NCBI RefSeq assembly: GCF_018271975.1
Contig: NZ_JAGUCN010000002.1
Span: 124,001 to 188,000, forward strand
DNA: 64,000 bases
Direction: 5' to 3'
Source: Carboxylicivirga mesophila
GTDB taxonomy: Bacteria; Bacteroidota; Bacteroidia; Bacteroidales; Marinilabiliaceae
The notes beneath the pieces are model-generated. The model was not told the origin of the DNA and searched no databases. It was given only the letters and a program-made list of their open reading frames with translations. Shown here piece after piece: positions 30,209-38,655 of the stretch (position 1 is the stretch's first letter; every line of letters begins with the position of its first letter). The translations under genes were made by a program, and so were the position numbers.

Positions 30209-30243
30209 AGGGGGCCTGCATCGGCTGGTGCGGGCTGCCTTTT
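30209..30243 (+). terminator. Terminator- or attenuator-like hairpin within the PUL 1 operon
   Basis: A stem of about 12 pairs with one mismatch (AGGGGGCCTGCA at 30209-30220 against TGCGGGCTGCCT at 30229-30240) has an 8-nt loop and ends in TTTT. It lies between the sulfatase and the GH43-like gene. It may terminate part of the transcripts, giving graded expression. Confidence 0.5.
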
Positions 30244-30254
30244 ATCAGCTAAGC

Positions 30255-32162
30255 ATGTTTCGAGCACTATTATTGGTGATGTGTGCCATTGGCCTGCTAC
30301 AAACCGTGGCGAAAGGGCAAACGACATGGTGTAATCCCGTTGATGTGGATTACCAGTACGGTGAGTTCATTCCGCATAATCGCTCAAATTTTAAGGAGCA
30401 TCCACCCATTATCGCCCGGGGAAGTGCCGACCCGGTTTTTATCAATCACCATATCGATGGTAAGCATGAAGGGTATTACTTGTTTTCAACTTCAGCGCGT
30501 GGCTACTGGCGGTCCGATGATTTGGTCAGCTGGACACGTATCATACCTAAGGGTGATTGGCCGATAAGCTATTTTAAAGAGCACAGTCCAACCAGTAGTA
30601 TTGAAAACTGGAAAGGCGAGGAGCTGTATTTCAAGGATATGATTGCACCGGCTGCCATTTCGCATAACGACACCTTGTTTCTGATGGCCTCAAGCCGTAA
30701 AGGTAAAGCACCAGTGTTCTACAGTGTTAATCCTGCTAAAGGCGAATGGGCTGTTTATGAAGAAAGCCTTACGTTTCCAACATCTGCTGATGGTAATATC
30801 TGGGATCCGGGTTTGTTTTATGACGATGAACAGTCACAGTGGTACATTTACTGGGGCTCATCCAACTTGTATCCCTTATACGGCACAAAGCTTATCAATA
30901 CAAAAACATCTACACATTTTGATTTGGATAGTAGAAAAAGGGCAATGGTCTACCTCTATCCTGAGCTGCATGGCTGGGAGCGCTTTGGTCGCGACCATCG
31001 CTCCAACATGCACCCTTACATCGAAGGACCGGAGGTGGATAAGTACAACGGGAAGTATTACCTGACTTATGCCGGACCAGGTACCAGTGAAAATATGTAT
31101 GGCAATGGCGTGTACACTTCTGATTCTCCTCTCGGGCCATGGGAGTATGCACCCAATAACCCGGTGGCCTACAAGCCGGGAGGTTTTCTCAATGGGGCCG
31201 GGCATGGTAACTTGTTTCAGGATAAGTATGGCAACTATTGGAATACAGGTACCAGCTGGATTGGCGTCAATTGGGTATTTGAGCGCCGCATTAGCATGCT
31301 GCCGGCCAGTTTTGATCAGGACGGCCTGATGTATGCCAACAGTCGCTTTGCCGATTTCCCCCAGTTGAAGGCCAATGAGAAATGGACCAATACTAATGAC
31401 CTGTTTGCAGGATGGATGCTTTTATCTTATAAAAAAGATGTAAAGGTTTCATCGCAGAAGGATGATGCATTAGGCGGACAGCATCTGACTGACGAAAATC
31501 CCAGAACCTATTGGGTGGCTAAGAATAATCATAAAGGTGAGTATGCCATCATCGATTTAGGTGATGCTTGCCAGGTAAATGCCATTCAGTTGAACTACAG
31601 CGATTATTTGCAGCACGATACTTCCTTATATGCACCTTATCCCGTGAGAGGCGATTTGGAGAGTCATTTGAAGAAGGTGTATAATCGCTATAAGGTGTAT
31701 GCCTCGTTAAATGGCAAAAAGTGGAGTCTGATTGCCGATAAAAGTGCCGAAACGGTTAATCGCTCTAACCCATACATTGAGCTGCCCGAAAGTGTTGAGG
31801 TGCGCTACATCAAATTTGAAAATATTCATACGCCAACTCAAAACCTGGCTCTGTCAGACATCAGGATATTCGGGAAGGGGCGAGGCCAATTACCTACTCG
31901 GCCTCAGTCAGTGATAGCTAAGCGCGATACAGATGATCGTAATGCCTTTATCAGCTGGCAAGCGGTTGATGGAGCCGTTGGCTATAACATCCTGTGGGGT
32001 ATCGCACCCGATAAGTTGTACTCGTGCTACCAGGTGTGGGCCGATGTAGGTTGTGAACGTGAGGTAAGGGCACTGAATAGCAAGCAGGAGTATTACTTTG
32101 CCATTGAAGCCTTTAATGAGGTGGGTGTTTCAGAGTTATCCCAAATTCATAAATGTAAATAA
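30255..32162 (+). CDS. GH43-like five-bladed-propeller glycosidase with discoidin (F5/8 C-like) and FnIII domains
   Basis: A signal peptide (about 1-21) leads to a GH43-clan propeller. Three acidic residues fit the GH43 triad: Asp59 in ARGSADPVF, Asp184 in NIWDPGLFYDD, and Glu257 in IEGPEVDKYNGKYYL. This family removes arabinose, xylose or galactose from side chains. The actual sugar is unknown. The middle part (about 388-545, LSYKKDVKVSS, IIDLGDACQVNAI) looks like an F5/8-type C carbohydrate-binding domain, and the last 85 residues look like fibronectin III. The ATG at 30255 is chosen because the earlier in-frame GTG at 30228 sits within the hairpin. The stop is 1 bp from the next gene. Confidence 0.8.
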   Translation: MFRALLLVMCAIGLLQTVAKGQTTWCNPVDVDYQYGEFIPHNRSNFKEHPPIIARGSADPVFINHHIDGKHEGYYLFSTSARGYWRSDDLVSWTRIIPKGDWPISYFKEHSPTSSIENWKGEELYFKDMIAPAAISHNDTLFLMASSRKGKAPVFYSVNPAKGEWAVYEESLTFPTSADGNIWDPGLFYDDEQSQWYIYWGSSNLYPLYGTKLINTKTSTHFDLDSRKRAMVYLYPELHGWERFGRDHRSNMHPYIEGPEVDKYNGKYYLTYAGPGTSENMYGNGVYTSDSPLGPWEYAPNNPVAYKPGGFLNGAGHGNLFQDKYGNYWNTGTSWIGVNWVFERRISMLPASFDQDGLMYANSRFADFPQLKANEKWTNTNDLFAGWMLLSYKKDVKVSSQKDDALGGQHLTDENPRTYWVAKNNHKGEYAIIDLGDACQVNAIQLNYSDYLQHDTSLYAPYPVRGDLESHLKKVYNRYKVYASLNGKKWSLIADKSAETVNRSNPYIELPESVEVRYIKFENIHTPTQNLALSDIRIFGKGRGQLPTRPQSVIAKRDTDDRNAFISWQAVDGAVGYNILWGIAPDKLYSCYQVWADVGCEREVRALNSKQEYYFAIEAFNEVGVSELSQIHKCK

Positions 32163-32163
32163 T

Positions 32164-33609
32164 ATGAGTATTAAAAATATATCTGCACTTATATTCTTTT
32201 TGTTGGTGTTTGTTGGAGGTGTCAAAGCCACTAATAAACCAAAGCCAACCAACTTTATCATCATTTTAGTGGACGATATGGGCTATGGTGACGTGGGCTA
32301 TCATGGCGCGCTGGATATGGTAACACCCAATATTGATAAGCTGGCGGCAGAAGGAACTTACTTTACACAGGGATACGTTACTTGCTCGGTGTGTGGGCCA
32401 TCACGCGCCGGATTGATGTCAGGGCGCTACCAGAATAAATTTGGTATCAATGGTAATTTCGGACCCAATTCCAAAGGGGGCTTTCCAACGTACCAGCCCA
32501 TGCTGCAGGACATGCTGAAAGAGGCTGGCTACACAACCGGCGCACTTGGTAAATGGCATTTTGGTAGGGCGCAGGACGAGTTTCTGCCATGGAATCGTAA
32601 CTTCGACTATTTCTACGGTTTTTTGGCTGGCGGACACGATTATTTTTGGGCCGATACAACCTACAATGCCCGCAAAGATAACTGGCCCATTCATCGCAAC
32701 AGCGAGGTTGTAAAATATAAAAAGGGCGATTACCTCACTAATAAAATTAATGAAGAAGCGGTGGGGTTTATCGAGTCCAACCACAACGAGCCCTTCTTTT
32801 TATACGTCGCCTACAATGCGGTGCATTACCCCTGGTCGGCCACCGAGGAGGACCTGGCCCGAGTGGATGAACTCTATGAATATGACCACAAATACAGGCG
32901 CATTCTGGCTGCCATGACACTGGCTATTGACGACGGTGTGGGCGCCATGATGGAGACGCTTAAGAAGTGCGGCATTGATGATAATACGGCCATTTTCTTT
33001 TTGTCGGATAATGGCTCGCCGGCTACCATTGCGGGGCCAACCAAGATTAATACCGGCGACTTTGTGATGAGTAAGACCAATGGCCTGCGCGGCTATAAAG
33101 GGGATACCTACGAAGGTGGCATACGCGTACCATTTTGTGTGAAATGGCCTGGTGAGGTGCCTGCGGGCAAACGCTATAATGAGCCGGTGATAGCCATTGA
33201 TGTGGCACCCACCATCACTGGATTTCTGGGGATTGATGCACCTGCCACCGGCTACGATGGGGTGAACCTGTTGCCCTACCTGAACCAAGAAAAAAAGGAG
33301 AGTCCGCACGACTACCTGTACTGGCGTTACCAGGATGATTATGCCTACCGCGAGGGCGACTGGAAAATTACCTGGAACGACCAGGAGAAGGTGCTGCACA
33401 TGACCAAGGATATGGTGATGGATAAGAGCAGCATCAAACCCAAATTATTTAATGTTAAAAACGATCCGTGGGAGCGGCACGACCTGTCGGAAGCCTACCC
33501 CGAGAAGTTTAATGAGCTGCTGGAGGCCTTCCATAGCTTGGATTCGCAAATGCCAGACCGTGGACTGTTTAAAGTACCATTTAATAGAAAAAAACAATCA
33601 ACTAAATAA
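32164..33609 (+). CDS. S1-family sulfatase (family B)
   Basis: The chosen start (32164) is the only one with a proper signal peptide, MSIKNISALIFFLLVFVGG; an in-frame extension upstream overlaps the GH43-like gene. The metal pair is LVDDMG (37-38) and the formylglycine motif CGPSR has Cys77, followed by AGLMSGRYQNKFG. LSDNGSPATIAGP and NGLRGYKGDTYEGGIRVPF match family B (19335, 27189). The protein has 481 residues and no extra domain, so it is likely periplasmic. It is separated from the GH43-like gene by 1 bp and from the small gene after it by 12 bp, so it is very likely co-transcribed with both. Confidence 0.93.
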   Translation: MSIKNISALIFFLLVFVGGVKATNKPKPTNFIIILVDDMGYGDVGYHGALDMVTPNIDKLAAEGTYFTQGYVTCSVCGPSRAGLMSGRYQNKFGINGNFGPNSKGGFPTYQPMLQDMLKEAGYTTGALGKWHFGRAQDEFLPWNRNFDYFYGFLAGGHDYFWADTTYNARKDNWPIHRNSEVVKYKKGDYLTNKINEEAVGFIESNHNEPFFLYVAYNAVHYPWSATEEDLARVDELYEYDHKYRRILAAMTLAIDDGVGAMMETLKKCGIDDNTAIFFLSDNGSPATIAGPTKINTGDFVMSKTNGLRGYKGDTYEGGIRVPFCVKWPGEVPAGKRYNEPVIAIDVAPTITGFLGIDAPATGYDGVNLLPYLNQEKKESPHDYLYWRYQDDYAYREGDWKITWNDQEKVLHMTKDMVMDKSSIKPKLFNVKNDPWERHDLSEAYPEKFNELLEAFHSLDSQMPDRGLFKVPFNRKKQSTK

Positions 33610-33621
33610 AAGGAAAGAGTT

Positions 33622-33975
33622 ATGAAAAAGCAGATTTTAAAATTGACGATGATGATTTGTGCATTAGCGATGATGACTAACGTAAATGCACAGAAGTTGA
33701 GCAAGAAAGCACAGGATGCCGTAAAGCAGGAGGTGGCAGAGATGGCTGAAGTGATGGATTTAAGCCAGGAGCAGCAAAACCAGATGATTGAGCTAAAGAC
33801 CCAGTTGCGATTGAATAATGCAAAAACATCAAAAGAGCATGCCAAAGGTTCGCAGGAACTTAAAAATGCCAGAAAGGCTAATATGCAAACATACATGGCC
33901 GACATGAAAAAGGTATACACTAAAGAGCAGATGACTAAATGGCAGAAGCATAGAAAAGCGCAAAAGAATAAGTAA
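33622..33975 (+). CDS. Small exported helical protein, Spy/CpxP-like (function unknown)
   Basis: This protein of 117 residues has a signal peptide ending about residue 23 (VNAQ). The mature part is entirely helical and charged, with VMDLSQEQQNQMIELKTQL and VYTKEQMTKWQKHRKAQ. The latter resembles the LTxxQ pattern of Spy/CpxP-like periplasmic proteins. It is 12 bp after the last family B sulfatase. Its role in a sulfatase PUL is unknown; envelope stress handling or chaperoning of exported enzymes are guesses. The family call is weak because such helical proteins resemble one another. Confidence 0.6.
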   Translation: MKKQILKLTMMICALAMMTNVNAQKLSKKAQDAVKQEVAEMAEVMDLSQEQQNQMIELKTQLRLNNAKTSKEHAKGSQELKNARKANMQTYMADMKKVYTKEQMTKWQKHRKAQKNK

Positions 33976-34068
33976 GACAATTAATCGCCATCATGCATAG
34001 ATACAGCCATTTGAGCTTGTTACATGATTGATTCTCGCTTTTTGGTGTCTTGTGTTACGTAAGTGATT

Positions 34069-34188
34069 ATTGTAGATAATCTTCTGCGAATACAGTATAA
34101 CCATAGGTTTATCCATGGAATATGAATGAATAACGAAAGAGCCCTAAAGTGGACTCAAGCATGATTTGTATTAGTAATTGTAGATAAT
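34069..34188. repeat. Two copies of the 12-mer ATTGTAGATAAT in the 33976-34590 non-coding stretch
   Basis: Exact copies of ATTGTAGATAAT lie at 34069-34080 and 34177-34188, 108 bp apart on the same strand. The first is inside the dyad ATTAT-TGTAG-ATAAT and the second inside AATT-GTAGAT-AATT. The surrounding 615 bp have no confident gene and separate PUL 1 from the sulfatase/esterase unit. They may be regulator sites for that unit, which is a guess. Confidence 0.4.
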
Positions 34189-34217
34189 TGTGATGAAGTA
34201 AAAGTGACAGGGGCAAG

Positions 34218-34604
34218 ATGGACTGCGCTGTAAAAATGTTTCAAACTAAAACGCAAGAGATGTCAAAGGTGGTAGCAAGTTTTGACATTGATTTCTGGTT
34301 AATCTTGCAGTGTGGTTACGTTCTTCCTCTGGTACTTCATTACATTAGAAACAGCAGTATAGTGAGAGGTAATGTTATGAGTAAGATAAGAGATAATGAG
34401 ATGAGCGAAGCTATACAAAACGAGCAATTGGCAGATGTGGCATTTGCATCGGCTCACTTTATTGATGTGAGTTGTTACCCTATCGTGCGTGAGGAACTGT
34501 GTCAGGCTCATGATAACCTACCCAGGCTATCCGGTTTTTGCTTTATAGTGATTAACTGGATGGATGGCCAAATGAAAATAATCAAAAGACATGAAGCAAA
34601 TTAA
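34218..34604 (+). CDS. Doubtful small open frame, probably not a gene
   Basis: A frame for 128 residues begins with ATG at 34218 and overlaps the sulfatase start by 14 bp. The composition (many Cys, Met, His) is not similar to any family I know, there is no signal peptide, and the frame covers what would be the leader of the sulfatase. I keep it with low confidence because nothing else explains this stretch. Confidence 0.15.
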   Translation: MDCAVKMFQTKTQEMSKVVASFDIDFWLILQCGYVLPLVLHYIRNSSIVRGNVMSKIRDNEMSEAIQNEQLADVAFASAHFIDVSCYPIVREELCQAHDNLPRLSGFCFIVINWMDGQMKIIKRHEAN

Positions 34605-36840
34605 ATATGCAATTGTTGTATTACTCTTAAGCTATTTTGCTGGTCTGAAGGCCCAGCGCCCCAATATTCTGATAATAACAGCTGATGATATGAACTGGAA
34701 CACAGTAGGCTGTTTCAATGGAGAGCAACAGGCAGTTGGTGTAACGCCCAATATCGATCAGCTGGCGGCCGACGGCATCACCTTTAGTAATGCACACGTG
34801 GCATCAACCGCATGCATGCCATCGCGTAATGCCATTAACACGGGGCGTTTACCGCACCGCAGTGGAGGTGAGGGCTTCCATGATTTACGTATTAAGAACA
34901 TACCTACCATTCCCAATGTGTTTAATGCCAATGGCTATTTTGTTGGTATATTGGGTAAGGTAGCGCACAGCACTCCATACGAAGATGTGACCCCCTGGGC
35001 TATCGATGAAGAGATGGAGCGCAACACCGATGTATTTTACGACAGGGTATCCACCGTTATTGATTCGGCCCTGAACGATGTGGGCAAGCCCTTTTACCTG
35101 ATTGTAAATTCGCACGATCCGCACCGACCTTATTATAAACTGAGCAGTGTGGGCTCTACACTGAGCGAAAAGCTATCGCATCCCTCAAAAATCTATTATC
35201 CCGAGGATATTACCATGCCGGCCTGGTTGCCCGAAGATGAGACAGTGCGCACCGAAATGGCCGAGTACCTCTGTTCATCGCGCCGCTGCGACGATGTGGT
35301 GGGCAAAGTGCTGCAGGTAATCGATGAGCAGAATATTGCCGATAACACTCTGGTGTTCTTCTTGTCTGACCATGGGATGGCAGCACCAAGTATCAAATCA
35401 AATATTTACTATCACAGTACCAAAACGCCACTGATAATGCGCTGGACCGGCAGTGAGATGCTGACGCCAGGTACCGATATCAACGAGCTGGTGTCCGCTC
35501 TGGATATCTTTCCCACCATCTGCGAAGCGACCGGCATAAGCACCCCAGAAGGATTAGATGGGCAATCGCTCTTACCGCTTGTGCGTGGGCAACAGCAGAA
35601 CGGGCGGGAGCGCCTTTTCACAACTTATAATACAACCATCGGTAAAAATATTTACGCCTTCCGCAAGGTGCATACCACGCAATACGCCTACATCTTCAAT
35701 CCATGGCACGATGGCCGAACCACCTACAACAGCTCGTCGTTGGGTGCCAGCTTTTTTGAAACCATGCTAAACCTGGGACAAACAGACAGCTATTGGCAGG
35801 AGCGTTGCGATTTTATCCTGACACGTATTCCAGAAGAATTTTATGATGTGGCCAATGACCCCGATTGCCTCAACAACCTGATTGACGAACCGGCCTATGC
35901 CGACGAGATTGAAACCTATCGGCAATATCTGCTGGAGGAGATGCAGCAGAGCAGCGATCCCATTCTGTCAGTGTTTAATACCTACCAGTCAACCGGCGAT
36001 GTGGCGCAAAGCTATGCCGAATTTGTGAAGGTGATTGCTGATGCTAACTGGGTAGGACATGCACCTAACCTGGTGGTGGTTGAAGATAAGTGGACGATTT
36101 ATCCGCCCGATGGTACTATCTATTCTGAAGATTTTGAAAACACATCCTATAAGTATGGTGTGCTGGGAGCTGTTCAGGTCGATATTGTGGCTAATCCTTT
36201 GAAAGCAGGCATCAACACCAGTAATACGGTGCTGAAGGTGACACGAGGGCCCGATAATACACGCAACTACATTGGCACCTCGGCCGTGGTGAAAGAGTTT
36301 GATGCCCCCCGCTATGTACACATGAAAGTACTGAAAAGCAGGGCTTCTGCCACACGCTTTCAGATATCGAAAAGCGACAACTCCGACAAGGTGATTACAG
36401 AGAGTATGCAGGCCTATGATGCAGCGCAGCTGAATACCTGGCAAGACCTGGTGTTTGATATGGGGGCTGAATACAGTGCTTGTGGCAAAGTGTGGATGCA
36501 GGTGGATTACACTAACGAGGTTGGCCCGGTGGATATCTATGTGGATGACATCCTTTTTAATAACGATCCCAATTCTCGCGAGCCGGTGAGCACAGCTATT
36601 ACAGAGCGTATGGCCCAGTCGGTTAGTTTATATCCGAATCCGGCTCGCGAAAAATTATACATAGAGGGCTACGATGGTTCGTGTGCCGAAGTGATGGATG
36701 TAAACGGCAGGGTGTGTTGTTCGGCCAGTGGTCAGGCAATTGCCAAGGGGATTGATGTGGCCATGTTACCCAAGGGTATGTATATGCTGCGTCTGAAAAT
36801 GGAAGAGGGCTATCTGGTTCGAAAATTCCTTAAGCGATAA
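34591..36840 (+). CDS. S1-family sulfatase (CMPSR type) with jelly-roll module and T9SS tag
   Basis: The signal peptide ends near LKAQ (residue 22). The metal pair is TADDMN (32-33) and the maturation motif CMPSR has Cys75. SHDPHRPYYKL and LSDHGMAAPS place it with the sulfatase at 11067 (S1_8-like, tentative). The region about 510-665 (SEDFENTSYKYG, IYVDDILFNN) resembles the binding modules at 682 and 19335. The T9SS type A domain (about 678-749) contains SLYPNPAREKLYI and ends KFLKR. At 749 residues it is longer than a plain sulfatase because of the two C-terminal modules. Surface action on polymer or large oligomer is likely. Confidence 0.92.
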   Translation: MKQIKYAIVVLLLSYFAGLKAQRPNILIITADDMNWNTVGCFNGEQQAVGVTPNIDQLAADGITFSNAHVASTACMPSRNAINTGRLPHRSGGEGFHDLRIKNIPTIPNVFNANGYFVGILGKVAHSTPYEDVTPWAIDEEMERNTDVFYDRVSTVIDSALNDVGKPFYLIVNSHDPHRPYYKLSSVGSTLSEKLSHPSKIYYPEDITMPAWLPEDETVRTEMAEYLCSSRRCDDVVGKVLQVIDEQNIADNTLVFFLSDHGMAAPSIKSNIYYHSTKTPLIMRWTGSEMLTPGTDINELVSALDIFPTICEATGISTPEGLDGQSLLPLVRGQQQNGRERLFTTYNTTIGKNIYAFRKVHTTQYAYIFNPWHDGRTTYNSSSLGASFFETMLNLGQTDSYWQERCDFILTRIPEEFYDVANDPDCLNNLIDEPAYADEIETYRQYLLEEMQQSSDPILSVFNTYQSTGDVAQSYAEFVKVIADANWVGHAPNLVVVEDKWTIYPPDGTIYSEDFENTSYKYGVLGAVQVDIVANPLKAGINTSNTVLKVTRGPDNTRNYIGTSAVVKEFDAPRYVHMKVLKSRASATRFQISKSDNSDKVITESMQAYDAAQLNTWQDLVFDMGAEYSACGKVWMQVDYTNEVGPVDIYVDDILFNNDPNSREPVSTAITERMAQSVSLYPNPAREKLYIEGYDGSCAEVMDVNGRVCCSASGQAIAKGIDVAMLPKGMYMLRLKMEEGYLVRKFLKR

Positions 36841-36874
36841 TGGTATGCTAAATACATCCATCTACTATAAATAC

Positions 36875-38569
36875 ATGAAGCTGTTGCTGCTGACATGTAT
36901 CTGTTCCCTGACGGGAACAGCCCAACTGAGGCTGCCCACTTTTTTCGACAGCCACATGGTGCTGCAGCAAAATACTTCCAATGCCATTTGGGGCTGGGCA
37001 AGGCCAGGCGATAGGGTAAATGTTAGCGCCTCGTGGGGTGAAGAGCTGTCAGCCACGGCCGATGAATCAGGCTGCTGGAAGGTGCTGCTGCCCACACCAT
37101 CGCACCGTACGGACGAGACACTGACCGTGTCAACCGGAGCCGATAAGCTGGTGCTACGGAATGTGGCCATTGGCGAGGTATGGCTCTGCCTGGGGCAATC
37201 GAACATGGGCTGGGCCCTGCGCAACACCTTTACGGCCGAAGACGACCTTAAGCACGCTAAGCAGGAGAACCTACGCATCTATAAGTCGGACCGCCAGCAT
37301 TGGCATGAACCCAAAAAGGATTGCCCCACCGGGCAGTGGAAGGTGTCTGATGCCGAATCGGCTGCTGCCACCTCAGCGGTGTCGTGGTATTTTGGTTCAA
37401 CACTTCAGCGGCAGCTCAATGTGCCGGTGGGCATCATTGTGCAGGCCTATGCCGGCACACCTGTTGAAGGGTGGATACCCTGGGAGAAGCAGGACGACAT
37501 AGCCCGCAGCCGCTACCATAAGCAGGGACTGGATGAAGTGACGCTTCGGCAAACCGGCAAGCTGGGTATTGATCCTGATAGTATGTTGAAGCAGTATTTT
37601 GCCGATTTGAAGACTTACCATCAGGCTATGGCCAATGGCGATACCATGAAGAGTAAGAACAAGCACTTAATGGCGCCCATCATTACCAAACCGGCCAAAC
37701 TGGGCAATCAGTATCCGCAGCATATTTATAATGCCATGGTGCATCCATTAGTGGGTTATGGCATCAGGGGCATCATTTGGTACCAGGGCGAGCGCAACTC
37801 TAAAACGGTGCAACAGGCACTGGCCTTTAAAGGGCAGCTTGAGCGCCTGATTAAGACTTATCGCGAGATGTGGTACACGCATTCGGAGGGACATACGCAG
37901 AGCGACTTCTATTTTTCGATGACGCAATTGCCCAGTTGGGGCATTGAGCAGAAGCAGCCGGTGGAAGGGGTGGAAGCTCCCTGGGCCGTATCAAGGCAGA
38001 TGATGCTTGAGCTGGCGCAGGAGATGGAGAATGTAGGGATGGTGGTATCCATCGATACGGGTAGCCCCATTGCTTTGCACCCTAAAAATAAGAAGCCCAT
38101 CGGTGTACGCCATGCCTGCACGGTGCTGCGCGAGGTGTACCATAAAGATGTGGTGGGACACGGGCCGTATTATACCAGTCATACAAGCCAAGGTAATAGT
38201 ATAGTATTGTCATTCGATGGGGTGGGTAAGGGCCTGACCAAAGCCACAGAAGCGCCCTTGAACAGCTTTGCCATTGCCGGTGCCGACAAAAAGTGGCATT
38301 GGGCCCAAGCCGAGATAAAAGGAAATACTGTTGTGGTGAGCTCACCCAAGGTGGCCAAACCGGTGGCGGTGCGCTATGCCTGGGCCATGAATCCCTCGCA
38401 ACAGAACCTGCTGTATAATGCCGAGGGCTTTCCGGCATCGCCCTTCAGAACCGATAACTGGGACTTGTATACCGAAGGGGCCGAAGAGGTGGTGGTGAAC
38501 AAGCCGAAGAAACGGCCCGATTTTGTGGATGCCGACTGGCCGCGTCCAGCCATGCAGCTGGAGGAGTAA
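36875..38569 (+). CDS. SGNH sialate-O-acetylesterase-like esterase (DUF303/SASA family)
   Basis: The chosen ATG gives the signal MKLLLLTCICSLTGTAQ. An in-frame ATG at 36845 would put ten polar residues first and is less likely. The nucleophile is Ser109 in CLGQSNM (block I of SGNH hydrolases). IRGIIWYQGERNS provides the oxyanion/Gly-Asn region, and DTGSPIALHPKNKKPIG contains the likely Asp and His. These enzymes deacetylate sugars (sialic acid, xylan-type or other O-acetylated glycans). This one suggests the target glycan is O-acetylated. It starts 34 bp after the sulfatase stop, so the two form a unit. Confidence 0.87.
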   Translation: MKLLLLTCICSLTGTAQLRLPTFFDSHMVLQQNTSNAIWGWARPGDRVNVSASWGEELSATADESGCWKVLLPTPSHRTDETLTVSTGADKLVLRNVAIGEVWLCLGQSNMGWALRNTFTAEDDLKHAKQENLRIYKSDRQHWHEPKKDCPTGQWKVSDAESAAATSAVSWYFGSTLQRQLNVPVGIIVQAYAGTPVEGWIPWEKQDDIARSRYHKQGLDEVTLRQTGKLGIDPDSMLKQYFADLKTYHQAMANGDTMKSKNKHLMAPIITKPAKLGNQYPQHIYNAMVHPLVGYGIRGIIWYQGERNSKTVQQALAFKGQLERLIKTYREMWYTHSEGHTQSDFYFSMTQLPSWGIEQKQPVEGVEAPWAVSRQMMLELAQEMENVGMVVSIDTGSPIALHPKNKKPIGVRHACTVLREVYHKDVVGHGPYYTSHTSQGNSIVLSFDGVGKGLTKATEAPLNSFAIAGADKKWHWAQAEIKGNTVVVSSPKVAKPVAVRYAWAMNPSQQNLLYNAEGFPASPFRTDNWDLYTEGAEEVVVNKPKKRPDFVDADWPRPAMQLEE

Positions 38570-38586
38570 ACGCTATAAAGCATAAT

Positions 38587-38629
38587 GGATCGCATCCTTA
38601 TCTTCAAGATGCCTATGAGGATGCGATCC
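38587..38629 (+). terminator. 12-bp perfect inverted repeat after the esterase gene
   Basis: GGATCGCATCCT (38587-38598) and AGGATGCGATCC (38618-38629) enclose a 19-nt loop. The hairpin lies 17 bp after the esterase stop. T5 comes 7 nt later, so it may end transcription or protect the 3' end. It is not a textbook terminator. Confidence 0.5.
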
Positions 38630-38655
38630 GTATGACTTTTTACCATTTCGAAATT

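Noticed and set aside
30255-32162. GH117 (anhydro-galactosidase) identity
   Set aside because: The propeller and acidic residues fit the GH43 clan (ADP, WDP, EGPE). I see no feature that favours GH117, and no other agar enzymes are present.
32800-33399. Long antisense frame of 199 codons opposite the sulfatase at 32164
   Set aside because: It lies fully inside a gene with clear sulfatase motifs, has no domain, and is explained by the codon pattern of the real gene.
34218-34604. Small gene before the 34591 sulfatase as a confident call
   Set aside because: Composition is unlike a normal protein, it lacks any domain or signal and overlaps the sulfatase start; it is kept only as a doubtful entry.
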